Assembly (NCBI RefSeq): GCF_036026595.1
Contig: NZ_JARZFX010000002.1
Span: 248,001-312,000 of the forward strand
Origin: Virgibacillus_P tibetensis
Lineage (GTDB): Bacteria > Bacillota > Bacilli > Bacillales > Amphibacillaceae
Direction: 5' to 3'
DNA: 64,000 nt
Each line of letters opens with the position of its first letter. The first letter of the stretch is position 1. The notes under the pieces were generated by a model. The model saw only the letters and a list, made by a program, of their open reading frames with translations. It ran no database searches and was not told where the DNA came from. This document shows positions 26,300-33,906 of the stretch, piece after piece. The translations under genes and the position numbers were made by a program.

Positions 26300-26475
26300 A
26301 TGGCGTAAAAAACAGGCAGGTCTCCTGGCTCATGTTCATCATTTTCTATTCCCTTCCCATCTTATGACAGTGGTATATTAATAGAAAACTCGCATTTACA
26401 GTGGCGGGACCGCGCCGGAATTAAACCGGCTTCCCTTTTAATGGTTTACAGTAGTATGCTATAAACCAACCTATT
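26300..26475 (-). ncRNA. Cobalamin riboswitch
   Basis: The minus-strand RNA carries the conserved aptamer landmarks in order: GGGAAGCCGGTTTAATTCCGG, CGCGGTCCCGCCACTGT, a variable arm with AAGATGGGAAGG, and the closing GAGCCAGGAGACCTGCCTG (B12 box). An intrinsic terminator follows before the first gene, so B12 binding should stop transcription of the capture/ECF operon. Confidence 0.95.
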
Positions 26476-26560
26476 TTTTCCTATTCAATTAAGTTAATCA
26501 TAATCAACATCTTCTTTTTAGTCAATCTAGCATTCTATTTCACGAAAAAATTTTTCAGAA

Positions 26561-26599
26561 GAACAAAAAGAAAACACCACCCAGCTATGCTGGATGGTG
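26561..26599 (-). terminator. Terminator of the threonine dehydratase gene
   Basis: CACCA-CCAGC and GCTGG-TGGTG arms form a hairpin that includes the end of the coding region and is followed by TTTTCTTTTTG on the minus strand. It insulates the gene from the cobalamin riboswitch promoter downstream. Confidence 0.8.
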
Positions 26600-27532
26600 C
26601 AGTCTTTCTGCAAGCCTTTGAATTTTTTGCATTGTGCCTATATCCATATTACCACCACTTACTATTATTCCACAGTGGCGTGATTTAATCTTACTATTAT
26701 GGGCAAATAAAGCTGCAAGTGCTGCAGCACCTGCACCTTCGACCAATGTTTTATTACGTTCAAGCATGTAAACAATGGCTGCAGCAATTTCTTCATCTGT
26801 TACTGTTATAATATCATCTACATATTCCTGCACAAGGGGGAAAGTACGCTTCCCTGGTTGCTTAACAGCGATACCTTCTGCAATGGTAGATACTGATTGG
26901 AGACTCTTTACACTGTTCTTATGATAACTTTCATACATAGAGGACGCTCCATCCGCCTGTACACCAATAATTTTTATATTACGATTTACATATTTAGCAG
27001 CAACCGCTACCCCACTGATAAGACCTCCACCACCAATTGGTACAATAATGGTATCCATTCGGTCTTCCTGCCGCAGCATTTCCATTGCAATTGTTCCCTG
27101 CCCTGCCATCACATCATAATCATCGAATGGATGGATATAAACAGCCCCGCTTTGCATCTGTCGTTTTAAAGAGGCTTCATATGCTTCTTGGAAGGTTTCA
27201 CCAGTCAGCACTACTTCAGCCCCGTAGTTACGCGTTGCATTTACTTTGGCAAGTGGAGTTCTTTCAGCCATGAATATCGTAGCTTTTGCACCCAGCTTAG
27301 CTGCGGCATAGGCCACGCCTTGGGCATGATTTCCTGCTGATGCTGTGATAACTCCCTTTTCTAATTGTTCTGCTGATAATTGCATCAGTTTATAACTCGC
27401 ACCCCTGAATTTGAATGCACCTGTTTTCTGTTGATTTTCCATTTTAAAATAAACTTTTTTGTCAACTAACTTGTTAGTAGTTGCTGAAGTAATTAATGGT
27501 GTACGGTGAACGATCGGAGCTAAACGCTCCAT
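26585..27532 (-). CDS. ilvA: Threonine ammonia-lyase (catabolic-length), possible 5' frameshift
   Basis: 315 residues as read. PLP lysine in TGAFKFRGA, phosphate cradle VPIGGGGLISG, ASAGNHAQGVA and HPFDDYDVMAGQGT all present. It deaminates threonine to 2-oxobutyrate for isoleucine synthesis. It lacks the C-terminal regulatory ACT-like domain of long IlvA and so resembles TdcB-type enzymes of about 330 residues. ATG 27532 has no ribosome site; the frame continues upstream without a start codon, while an AAGGAG site with TTG 27570 is out of frame by one base at a GGGG run (27563-27567). With one more G the protein would start about 13 residues earlier. It lies beside leuD, fitting branched-chain synthesis, but a repeat and start signals suggest separate expression. 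Confidence 0.82.
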   Translation of the reverse strand: MERLAPIVHRTPLITSATTNKLVDKKVYFKMENQQKTGAFKFRGASYKLMQLSAEQLEKGVITASAGNHAQGVAYAAAKLGAKATIFMAERTPLAKVNATRNYGAEVVLTGETFQEAYEASLKRQMQSGAVYIHPFDDYDVMAGQGTIAMEMLRQEDRMDTIIVPIGGGGLISGVAVAAKYVNRNIKIIGVQADGASSMYESYHKNSVKSLQSVSTIAEGIAVKQPGKRTFPLVQEYVDDIITVTDEEIAAAIVYMLERNKTLVEGAGAAALAALFAHNSKIKSRHCGIIVSGGNMDIGTMQKIQRLAERLHHPA

Positions 27533-27604
27533 CGCAGTATGAACTTTTTCACCTGTTAAGCAATCCCCAAGACCTTCACTCTCCTTAATTATATATTAAT
27601 ACTA

Positions 27605-27634
27605 TTCGACAAAAACCGGGAAGTGACAGGCACT
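27605..27634. repeat. 30-bp stop-codon-adjacent repeat, copy 2
   Basis: TTCGACAAAAACC followed by the core GGGAAGTGACAGGCACT, ending on the base directly before the stop codon complement of leuD (27635). Same core as the copy at 11394-11424. Confidence 0.85.
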
Positions 27635-28219
27635 CTATACGGCACCTTCATACGCGTCGATTTTGTCTTGATGTTGTAATGTTAGTGCGATTTCGTCCCA
27701 GCCGTTTAGTAGTTTTTCTTTGTGGTATGCTGGGATGTCGAAATGCACTTCATTCTTATTTGCATCGATTATACATTGTTTTTCTAAGTCCACCTGTAAT
27801 ACGTATGATGAGTTTTCAGCTTGCTCTATCCACTGATTGACCTGTTCATGGTCCATTACCACAGGTATAATTCCATTTGTTAACGCATTATTATAAAAGA
27901 TATCCGCAAAGCTCGGCGCGATGATTACTTTGAAACCATAATCCAGTAACGCCCAGGGAGCGTGTTCCCTGGAAGAACCGCAACCAAAGTTTTCACCCGC
28001 TAATAAGATTGAGGCATCCTGATATTCAGCTTTATTTAATCCAAACTCCGGTCGTTTATTGCCTTCATCATCAATTCGCCAATGATAAAATAGAAATTGA
28101 CCGAATCCTGTCCGTTCAACTCGTTTTAAAAATTGCTTTGGTATTATTTGATCGGTATCAATATTTGTTCGATTTAATGGATAAACCAGACCTTTATGTT
28201 CCCGTATTGCTTCCATCAT
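27635..28219 (-). CDS. leuD: 3-isopropylmalate dehydratase small subunit LeuD
   Basis: 194 residues, the swivel-domain subunit of isopropylmalate isomerase. NIDTDQIIPKQFLKR at the N-terminus and NFGCGSSREHAPWALLDYG are the family signatures. With LeuC it interconverts 2- and 3-isopropylmalate in leucine synthesis. Ten bases separate it from leuC. Last gene of the ilv-leu operon; the stop codon is directly followed in the mRNA by a 30-bp repeat rather than by a clear terminator. Confidence 0.95.
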   Translation of the reverse strand: MMEAIREHKGLVYPLNRTNIDTDQIIPKQFLKRVERTGFGQFLFYHWRIDDEGNKRPEFGLNKAEYQDASILLAGENFGCGSSREHAPWALLDYGFKVIIAPSFADIFYNNALTNGIIPVVMDHEQVNQWIEQAENSSYVLQVDLEKQCIIDANKNEVHFDIPAYHKEKLLNGWDEIALTLQHQDKIDAYEGAV

Positions 28220-28228
28220 CAGCGCCTC

Positions 28229-29635
28229 CTAATTCAGTACTCCTGCAAATTTACGTACATCTACAAAGTGACCCTCGATCGCCGCAGCAGCCGCCATTTC
28301 CGGACTCACCAAATGTGTTCGGGATCCATTCCCTTGTCTTCCTTCAAAATTCCGGTTGGAAGTTGAAGCACATCTGCCGCCAGGGGGAACAATATCATCA
28401 TTCATTGCCAGGCACATACTGCATCCAGCTTCACGCCACTCAAAACCAGCCTCTTTGAAGATAGTGTCCAAGCCCTCTTTTTCTGCCTGTAATTTTATAC
28501 TGAAGGAACCTGGGACAACAATTGCCCTCACCTTTTCATTCACCTTTTTACCTGCAACGATTGCAGCAGCATTTTGTAAATCGCTGAGCCGTGAGTTCGT
28601 ACAGGAACCGATAAATACATGGTCAATTTCGATGGAAGTAATCGGCTGATTTTCTTTTAGCCCCATATATTCCAATGCCCGTTCCACATCTTCTCTGTAT
28701 TCTACTTCATTTAAATCTGGCGTAGTTCCATTTACCGGCACACACATACCTGGATTGGTTCCCCATGACACCTGTGGCTCTATTTCTTCTGCAAGAATCG
28801 TGACAGATTTATCATACACAGCACCTTCATCTGTCGCTAACTCAAGCCATCCGGCAGCTGCTTCTGCAAATGCCTCTCCCTTTGGTACATGAACCCTTCC
28901 TTCAAGAAAGTCAATTGTTTTTTGATCAGGACTGATCAATCCAGCTCTTGCACCTGCTTCAATTGACATATTGCATACTGTCATACGTTCTTCCATTGAT
29001 AAATTTCGAATCGCCTTACCCGTATACTCAATCACATAACCTGTGCCAAAGCGGATTCCGAACTTAGCAATAATAGCAAGAATCAAATCCTTTGCTGTTA
29101 CTCCTGGACCAAGATCGCCTTCTACATGTACATTTAATGTCTTCGGCCGCTCCTGCCATATAGTTTGTGTAGCTAAGACATGCTCTACTTCACTTGTTCC
29201 AATTCCAAAGGCAAGTGACCCAAATGCGCCATGTGTGGAAGTATGACTATCCCCACATACAATTGTTTTGCCAGGCTGGGTTAATCCAAGTTCCGGGCCA
29301 ATTACGTGAACAATCCCCTGGTCAGGATGGTACATGTCTGCCAGTACAATCCCGTTGTCCTCACAATTCTTTCTTAATGTTTCCATTTGCTTCTTGGCAA
29401 CTTCGTCCTTTATAACATCACGGTTTTTGGTAGGGACATTGTGATCCATTGTCGCGTAAGTTAAGTCAGGTCTGCGAACCTTTCGATTGCTTAATCGTAA
29501 TCCCTCAAAAGCCTGAGGCGATGTTACCTCATGGATCAAGTGTAAATCGATATATAGTAAATCAGGCTTTCCTGCTTCTTTATGAACAACATGTTTCTTC
29601 CAAATCTTATTTACGATTGTTTCCGGATTCCCCAT
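28229..29635 (-). CDS. leuC: 3-isopropylmalate dehydratase large subunit LeuC
   Basis: 468-residue aconitase-family subunit. The 4Fe-4S ligands are visible in FIGSCTNSR and in GCSMCLAMN; VCGDSHTSTHGAFG is the conserved active-site loop. Catalyses the isomerisation step of leucine synthesis together with LeuD. Sits between leuB (20-base gap) and leuD. Confidence 0.96.
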   Translation of the reverse strand: MGNPETIVNKIWKKHVVHKEAGKPDLLYIDLHLIHEVTSPQAFEGLRLSNRKVRRPDLTYATMDHNVPTKNRDVIKDEVAKKQMETLRKNCEDNGIVLADMYHPDQGIVHVIGPELGLTQPGKTIVCGDSHTSTHGAFGSLAFGIGTSEVEHVLATQTIWQERPKTLNVHVEGDLGPGVTAKDLILAIIAKFGIRFGTGYVIEYTGKAIRNLSMEERMTVCNMSIEAGARAGLISPDQKTIDFLEGRVHVPKGEAFAEAAAGWLELATDEGAVYDKSVTILAEEIEPQVSWGTNPGMCVPVNGTTPDLNEVEYREDVERALEYMGLKENQPITSIEIDHVFIGSCTNSRLSDLQNAAAIVAGKKVNEKVRAIVVPGSFSIKLQAEKEGLDTIFKEAGFEWREAGCSMCLAMNDDIVPPGGRCASTSNRNFEGRQGNGSRTHLVSPEMAAAAAIEGHFVDVRKFAGVLN

Positions 29636-29654
29636 TTCACCACACCTCCATTAA

Positions 29655-30761
29655 TTACGCATATGAACTGCAAATGCTGTCAGAAACACTTTTTGTTGTT
29701 AAGTTTTCCAATACCATTTCAGTCATTTCTTTTGTACCAATCTGTTTGCCGCCTTTTATATGCAAATCAGCTGTATAATACCCCTGTTCAAGCGTTTCAT
29801 TTACAGCCTCTTCAATTTCAGCTGCTTCCTCTTCCATTTGAAAAGAGTGCCTTAACATTAGCGCTGCAGATAGGATCATACCCAGTGGATTGGCAATTCC
29901 TTTTCCAGCTATGTCCGGTGCCGATCCGTGAACTGGTTCATATAATCCAACTCCATCTGATCGGATACTCGCAGATGGCAGCATTCCTAATGAACCTGTT
30001 AACACGGATGCTTCATCACTTAAAATATCACCAAATAAATTTTCAGTTACAATGACATCAAAGTGATTTGGTTGTGTAATCAGTTTCATTGCAGCTGCAT
30101 CTACAAGCAAATGTTCAACGGCCACATCTGGATAGTCTTTGCTTTTTTCTTCCACGATTTCCCGCCACATCCGGCTTGATTCCAACACATTCGCTTTATC
30201 AACTGAGGTCAATCGTTTATTTCTCAGTCTGGCACTTTGAAAAGCTTTATCAATAATACGCTCCATTTCACTACGGTGGTAATAAAGTGTGTCTACCACT
30301 GCGTTGCCATTTTCACGTCTTTCACTTGGCTGCCCAAAGTAGAGACCTCCAGTTAGTTCCCGAATGATTAGGATGTCACTGCCTTTAATCACATCTTCTT
30401 TTAATGGAGAAGCATGTAACAAGGAACTAAATCCCTTAACAGGTCTCAAATTAGCAAATAAGCCTAATGTCTTGCGTATTCCCAACAATCCTTTTTCCGG
30501 TCGCATATACCCTGGAAGGGAGTCCCATTTTTTCCCACCAACAGCGCCCAATAAAATGGCATCTGCATTCTGACATGCTTTAATGGTATCTTCCGGTAAA
30601 GGTGTACCATATTGATCAATTGCATCACCACCAATTGCATGCTGATGAAATGTAAATCGATGGCCATATTCACTTGCAACTGAATTTAATACAAGCTTTG
30701 CAGATTCTATAATCTCTTTTCCAATCCCATCACCTGGAAGTAGAATAATTTGCTTATTCAT
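29655..30761 (-). CDS. leuB: 3-isopropylmalate dehydrogenase LeuB
   Basis: 368-residue NAD-dependent beta-decarboxylating dehydrogenase. LPGDGIGKEII at the N-terminus, the substrate arginines in LRPVKGF and the metal/cofactor region NLFGDILSDEASVLTGSLGMLPSAS identify the family; YEPVHGSAPDIAGKG is the cofactor-binding signature. Oxidises and decarboxylates 3-isopropylmalate. ATG 30761 follows GGGAGGGGAG. Confidence 0.96.
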   Translation of the reverse strand: MNKQIILLPGDGIGKEIIESAKLVLNSVASEYGHRFTFHQHAIGGDAIDQYGTPLPEDTIKACQNADAILLGAVGGKKWDSLPGYMRPEKGLLGIRKTLGLFANLRPVKGFSSLLHASPLKEDVIKGSDILIIRELTGGLYFGQPSERRENGNAVVDTLYYHRSEMERIIDKAFQSARLRNKRLTSVDKANVLESSRMWREIVEEKSKDYPDVAVEHLLVDAAAMKLITQPNHFDVIVTENLFGDILSDEASVLTGSLGMLPSASIRSDGVGLYEPVHGSAPDIAGKGIANPLGMILSAALMLRHSFQMEEEAAEIEEAVNETLEQGYYTADLHIKGGKQIGTKEMTEMVLENLTTKSVSDSICSSYA

Positions 30762-30790
30762 AATAATCTCCCCTCCCTATCAGTCTTGTG

Positions 30791-32335
30791 TTATTTTACT
30801 ACTGCCTTATTCACCGAAGTCCTTTGTTGAACAATATATCGATTTGCTGCATTTATAAATGCGTTAGCTGATGCTTCAATTACATCCTGAGCAGTGCCTC
30901 TGCCATTGACTGTTTCCCCATTAACTATCAGCTGCACATGTGATTCTGCAAGTGCGTCTTTTCCTCCACCTACTGAATTAATTTGGTAATCAACGAGCTT
31001 TAAATCTTCTTCAATTAATGCGTCTAATGTTTTGTACAGTGCTTCCACGCTTCCTTTACCTGTACACGCTGTTTCCACTGTTTCACCTACTGGCGTTTTC
31101 AGACGTACAGTGGCAGTTGGGATATTTGCCGTACCATATTGCACTTGAAACATTTCCAACTGGTACTTACTTACAGCCGAGTAATCTGTCTGAACTTCCA
31201 TCAATATAGTGAATAAATCTTCATCGGTTACTTCTTTTTTATGATCAGTTAATTGTTTAAATGACTGAAAAGCTTCTTTAAGCTTCTCATCCGTAAGATC
31301 AATGCCGAGTTCTTTCACTTTGTCCTTAAATGCATGACGTCCTGAATGTTTCCCAAGGAATAATGTATTTGATTTCACCCCAACCATTTCTGGTGTAATA
31401 ATTTCATAGGTGGAAGCATGTTTTAATACGCCATCCTGGTGGATACCTGATTCATGTGCAAAGGCATTTTTACCGATTACTGCTTTATTTGCCTGAACGT
31501 ACATTCCAGTCAGTTTTGCAACAAGGTCACTCGTTCGTTTTATTTCATCCAATTTAAGATTTGTAGTAAATGGATAAAAATCTGACCTTACTTTTAATGC
31601 AACAGCGATTTCTTCCAAGGAAGCATTCCCAGCTCGTTCACCTATTCCATTAATCGTACCTTCTACCTGGGTCGCGCCATTTTCTACAGCGGCAATGGAG
31701 TTGGCTACAGCCATACCTAAGTCATTGTGACAATGACAGGAAAGGCTGACCCGATCAATGTTTGGTACAGTTTCCTTAATAAATTTAAACATATTTCCGT
31801 ACTCGAGTGGCGTTGTATAGCCAACTGTATCCGGTAAATTAATTACCGTGGCTCCGGCATCGATAACCCGCTCAATAATTTGAGCTAAGAAATCCCAGTC
31901 CGATCGGGAAGCATCTTCTGCAGACCATTCAATTTCAGCAAACTTCTGTTTCGCATAAGAAACCATTTCAACTGCGGTGTTAATTACTTGTTCAGGTGTT
32001 TGCTTCAGCTTATAGGTCATATGAATAGGTGATGTTGCAAGAAACAGGTGCAAGCATGGTTTATCAGCACCTTTTAATGCCTCCCAAGCAGTGTCCACGT
32101 CCGACTTCACTGTTCTCGCTAACGCAGTAACTGACGTACCCTTTATTGTGTCAGCTATTGCTTTTACTGCATTAAAATCTCCTTTGGAGGAAGCTGGGAA
32201 TCCAGCTTCCATCCGATCTACTCCGAAACGTTCCAGTTGCTTGGCGATTTCAAGTTTCTCCAGTTGGTTCAGATTTACTCCTGGTGACTGTTCGCCATCT
32301 CTTAAAGTAGTATCAAAAATTTTAATTCGTGACAT
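30791..32335 (-). CDS. leuA: 2-isopropylmalate synthase LeuA
   Basis: 514 residues: catalytic TIM barrel with LRDGEQSPGVNL (metal/acetyl-CoA site) and SCHCHNDLGMA (metal histidines), then the C-terminal leucine-sensing LeuA dimer domain (about 390-505). Condenses acetyl-CoA and 2-oxoisovalerate, the first committed leucine step. The start overlaps the end of ilvC by 14 bases, so translation is coupled. The presence of the allosteric domain implies leucine feedback. Confidence 0.96.
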   Translation of the reverse strand: MSRIKIFDTTLRDGEQSPGVNLNQLEKLEIAKQLERFGVDRMEAGFPASSKGDFNAVKAIADTIKGTSVTALARTVKSDVDTAWEALKGADKPCLHLFLATSPIHMTYKLKQTPEQVINTAVEMVSYAKQKFAEIEWSAEDASRSDWDFLAQIIERVIDAGATVINLPDTVGYTTPLEYGNMFKFIKETVPNIDRVSLSCHCHNDLGMAVANSIAAVENGATQVEGTINGIGERAGNASLEEIAVALKVRSDFYPFTTNLKLDEIKRTSDLVAKLTGMYVQANKAVIGKNAFAHESGIHQDGVLKHASTYEIITPEMVGVKSNTLFLGKHSGRHAFKDKVKELGIDLTDEKLKEAFQSFKQLTDHKKEVTDEDLFTILMEVQTDYSAVSKYQLEMFQVQYGTANIPTATVRLKTPVGETVETACTGKGSVEALYKTLDALIEEDLKLVDYQINSVGGGKDALAESHVQLIVNGETVNGRGTAQDVIEASANAFINAANRYIVQQRTSVNKAVVK

Positions 32336-33365
32336 GCTCTTTCACATCCTTTTGTTTGATTTGTTTGTTTTGCAATGGTTGCTTAACAAAAGGCATTAAC
32401 TCACGTAACTCCCTTCCTACTTTTTCAATTGGATGACTGTTTTCCTTCGCATTGATCGCATTAAATTGCGGTCGGTTTGCTTGATTTTCAAGGATCCATC
32501 CTTTAGCAAATTTCCCTGTTTGAACATCTGTAAGAATTTCTTTCATGCGGGCTTTTGTACCCTCATCAATAACTTTAGGTCCTGATACGAAATCTCCCCA
32601 TTGAGCTGTATCTGAAATGGAATAACGCATATTCTCCAATCCACCTTCATACAACAGGTCAACAATTAATTTCATTTCATGTAAACACTCAAAGTAAGCA
32701 ACTTCCGGTTGATAGCCTGCTTCTGTTAATGTTTCAAATCCTGCTTTAATTAAGCTTGTTACACCACCACATAATACAGCTTGCTCGCCGAATAGATCTG
32801 TTTCCGTCTCTTCCTGGAAGCTCGTTTCCAGTACTCCCGCTCTTGCTGCGCCGATACCTTGTGCATATGCAAGCGCAAGCTCTTTCGCATTTCCAGATAC
32901 ATCCTGGTAAATACCATATAATGCTGGAACACCTGCTCCTTCTTGATATGTTCTGCGTACTAAATGACCAGGTCCTTTAGGTGCAACAAGAAATACATCT
33001 ACATCTTCCGGTGGTACAATCTGGCTGAAATGAATATTGAATCCGTGTGCGAATGCGATCGCATTACCTGCTTTTAAATTGTCCTTAATGCTTTCGTTAT
33101 AAACTTGTGTTTGCTGTTCATCCGGTAATAGTACCATTACCACATCTGCCTCGTTTACTGCATCTGCAACTGACTTAACAGTAAATCCATCCTCTTCAGC
33201 CTTTTTCTGAGACTTACCAGCTCTAAGACCAACTACAACATCATAACCACTCTCATGAAGATTCAATGCATGCGCGTGCCCCTGTGAGCCATAACCAACT
33301 ACTGCGATTTTCTTGTTTTTTAATACCTCTTGTTGAATGTCTTTTTCATAAAGTACCTTTGCCAT
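32322..33365 (-). CDS. ilvC: Ketol-acid reductoisomerase IlvC (class I)
   Basis: 347 residues, class I length. NADPH-binding VGYGSQGHAHALNLHESGYDV, the catalytic region VFLVAPKGPGHLVRR, and the knotted C-terminal domain with ETDLFGEQAVLCGG and the metal-binding glutamates. Converts acetolactate/acetohydroxybutyrate to dihydroxy acids. The C-terminus has a short Lys/Gln tail that overlaps leuA. 23 bases downstream of ilvN. Confidence 0.96.
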   Translation of the reverse strand: MAKVLYEKDIQQEVLKNKKIAVVGYGSQGHAHALNLHESGYDVVVGLRAGKSQKKAEEDGFTVKSVADAVNEADVVMVLLPDEQQTQVYNESIKDNLKAGNAIAFAHGFNIHFSQIVPPEDVDVFLVAPKGPGHLVRRTYQEGAGVPALYGIYQDVSGNAKELALAYAQGIGAARAGVLETSFQEETETDLFGEQAVLCGGVTSLIKAGFETLTEAGYQPEVAYFECLHEMKLIVDLLYEGGLENMRYSISDTAQWGDFVSGPKVIDEGTKARMKEILTDVQTGKFAKGWILENQANRPQFNAINAKENSHPIEKVGRELRELMPFVKQPLQNKQIKQKDVKEHVTN

Positions 33366-33387
33366 AATAAATTCCTCCTAGTGTTTG

Positions 33388-33906
33388 TTAGATTGAAAAT
33401 GAATTAATCTCGGTAACATGCTGCGGCTGCTGTCCTCTTAGAAAAGCGGTGACACCTGTTTTAGTTAATTCCTTGATTCCATAAGGTCTCAGCAGTGAAA
33501 TCAAAGCCTCTATCTTATCTGGCTTACCAGTTACCTGTATTGTTAAGCTATCTTTACTGACATCGATGACAGTTGCGCGGAATGGTGCAATTATTCCTTG
33601 TATTTCTGCACGTGTTTGACCATTTCCAACAACTTTAATCAGGGCTAACTCTCTTGCAACAATTGCTTTATCTGTAATGTCGGATACTTTTAACACATCG
33701 ATTTGTTTATTTAATTGCTTTGTCAGCTGCTCTAATTTCTGATGGTCACTAACTTCAACAACGAGTGTCATCTTGGAAATACCCTCTGTTTCTGAGCTAC
33801 CTACGGAAATGCTCGCTATATTGAATTGCCGTTTTTGAAGCATTCCTGTGATCCGGTTTAGGACACCACTATGATCCTGAACGGTAGCCGTTATAATGCG
33901 TTTCAT
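33388..33906 (-). CDS. ilvN: Acetolactate synthase small (regulatory) subunit
   Basis: 172 residues: N-terminal ACT domain (about 1-75; ATVQDHSGVLNRITGMLQKR) that binds valine, then the ACT-like C-terminal domain that activates the large subunit. Start codon overlaps the stop of ilvB (ATGA-type overlap). The length equals the usual IlvH/IlvN of Bacillaceae. Confidence 0.95.
   Translation of the reverse strand: MKRIITATVQDHSGVLNRITGMLQKRQFNIASISVGSSETEGISKMTLVVEVSDHQKLEQLTKQLNKQIDVLKVSDITDKAIVARELALIKVVGNGQTRAEIQGIIAPFRATVIDVSKDSLTIQVTGKPDKIEALISLLRPYGIKELTKTGVTAFLRGQQPQHVTEINSFSI

Noticed and set aside
26585..27532. Assigning the threonine dehydratase as EutB of a eut/ehu ectoine cluster
   Set aside because: It lies 25 kb away beside leuD and has standard threonine dehydratase motifs; the ilv context explains it better.
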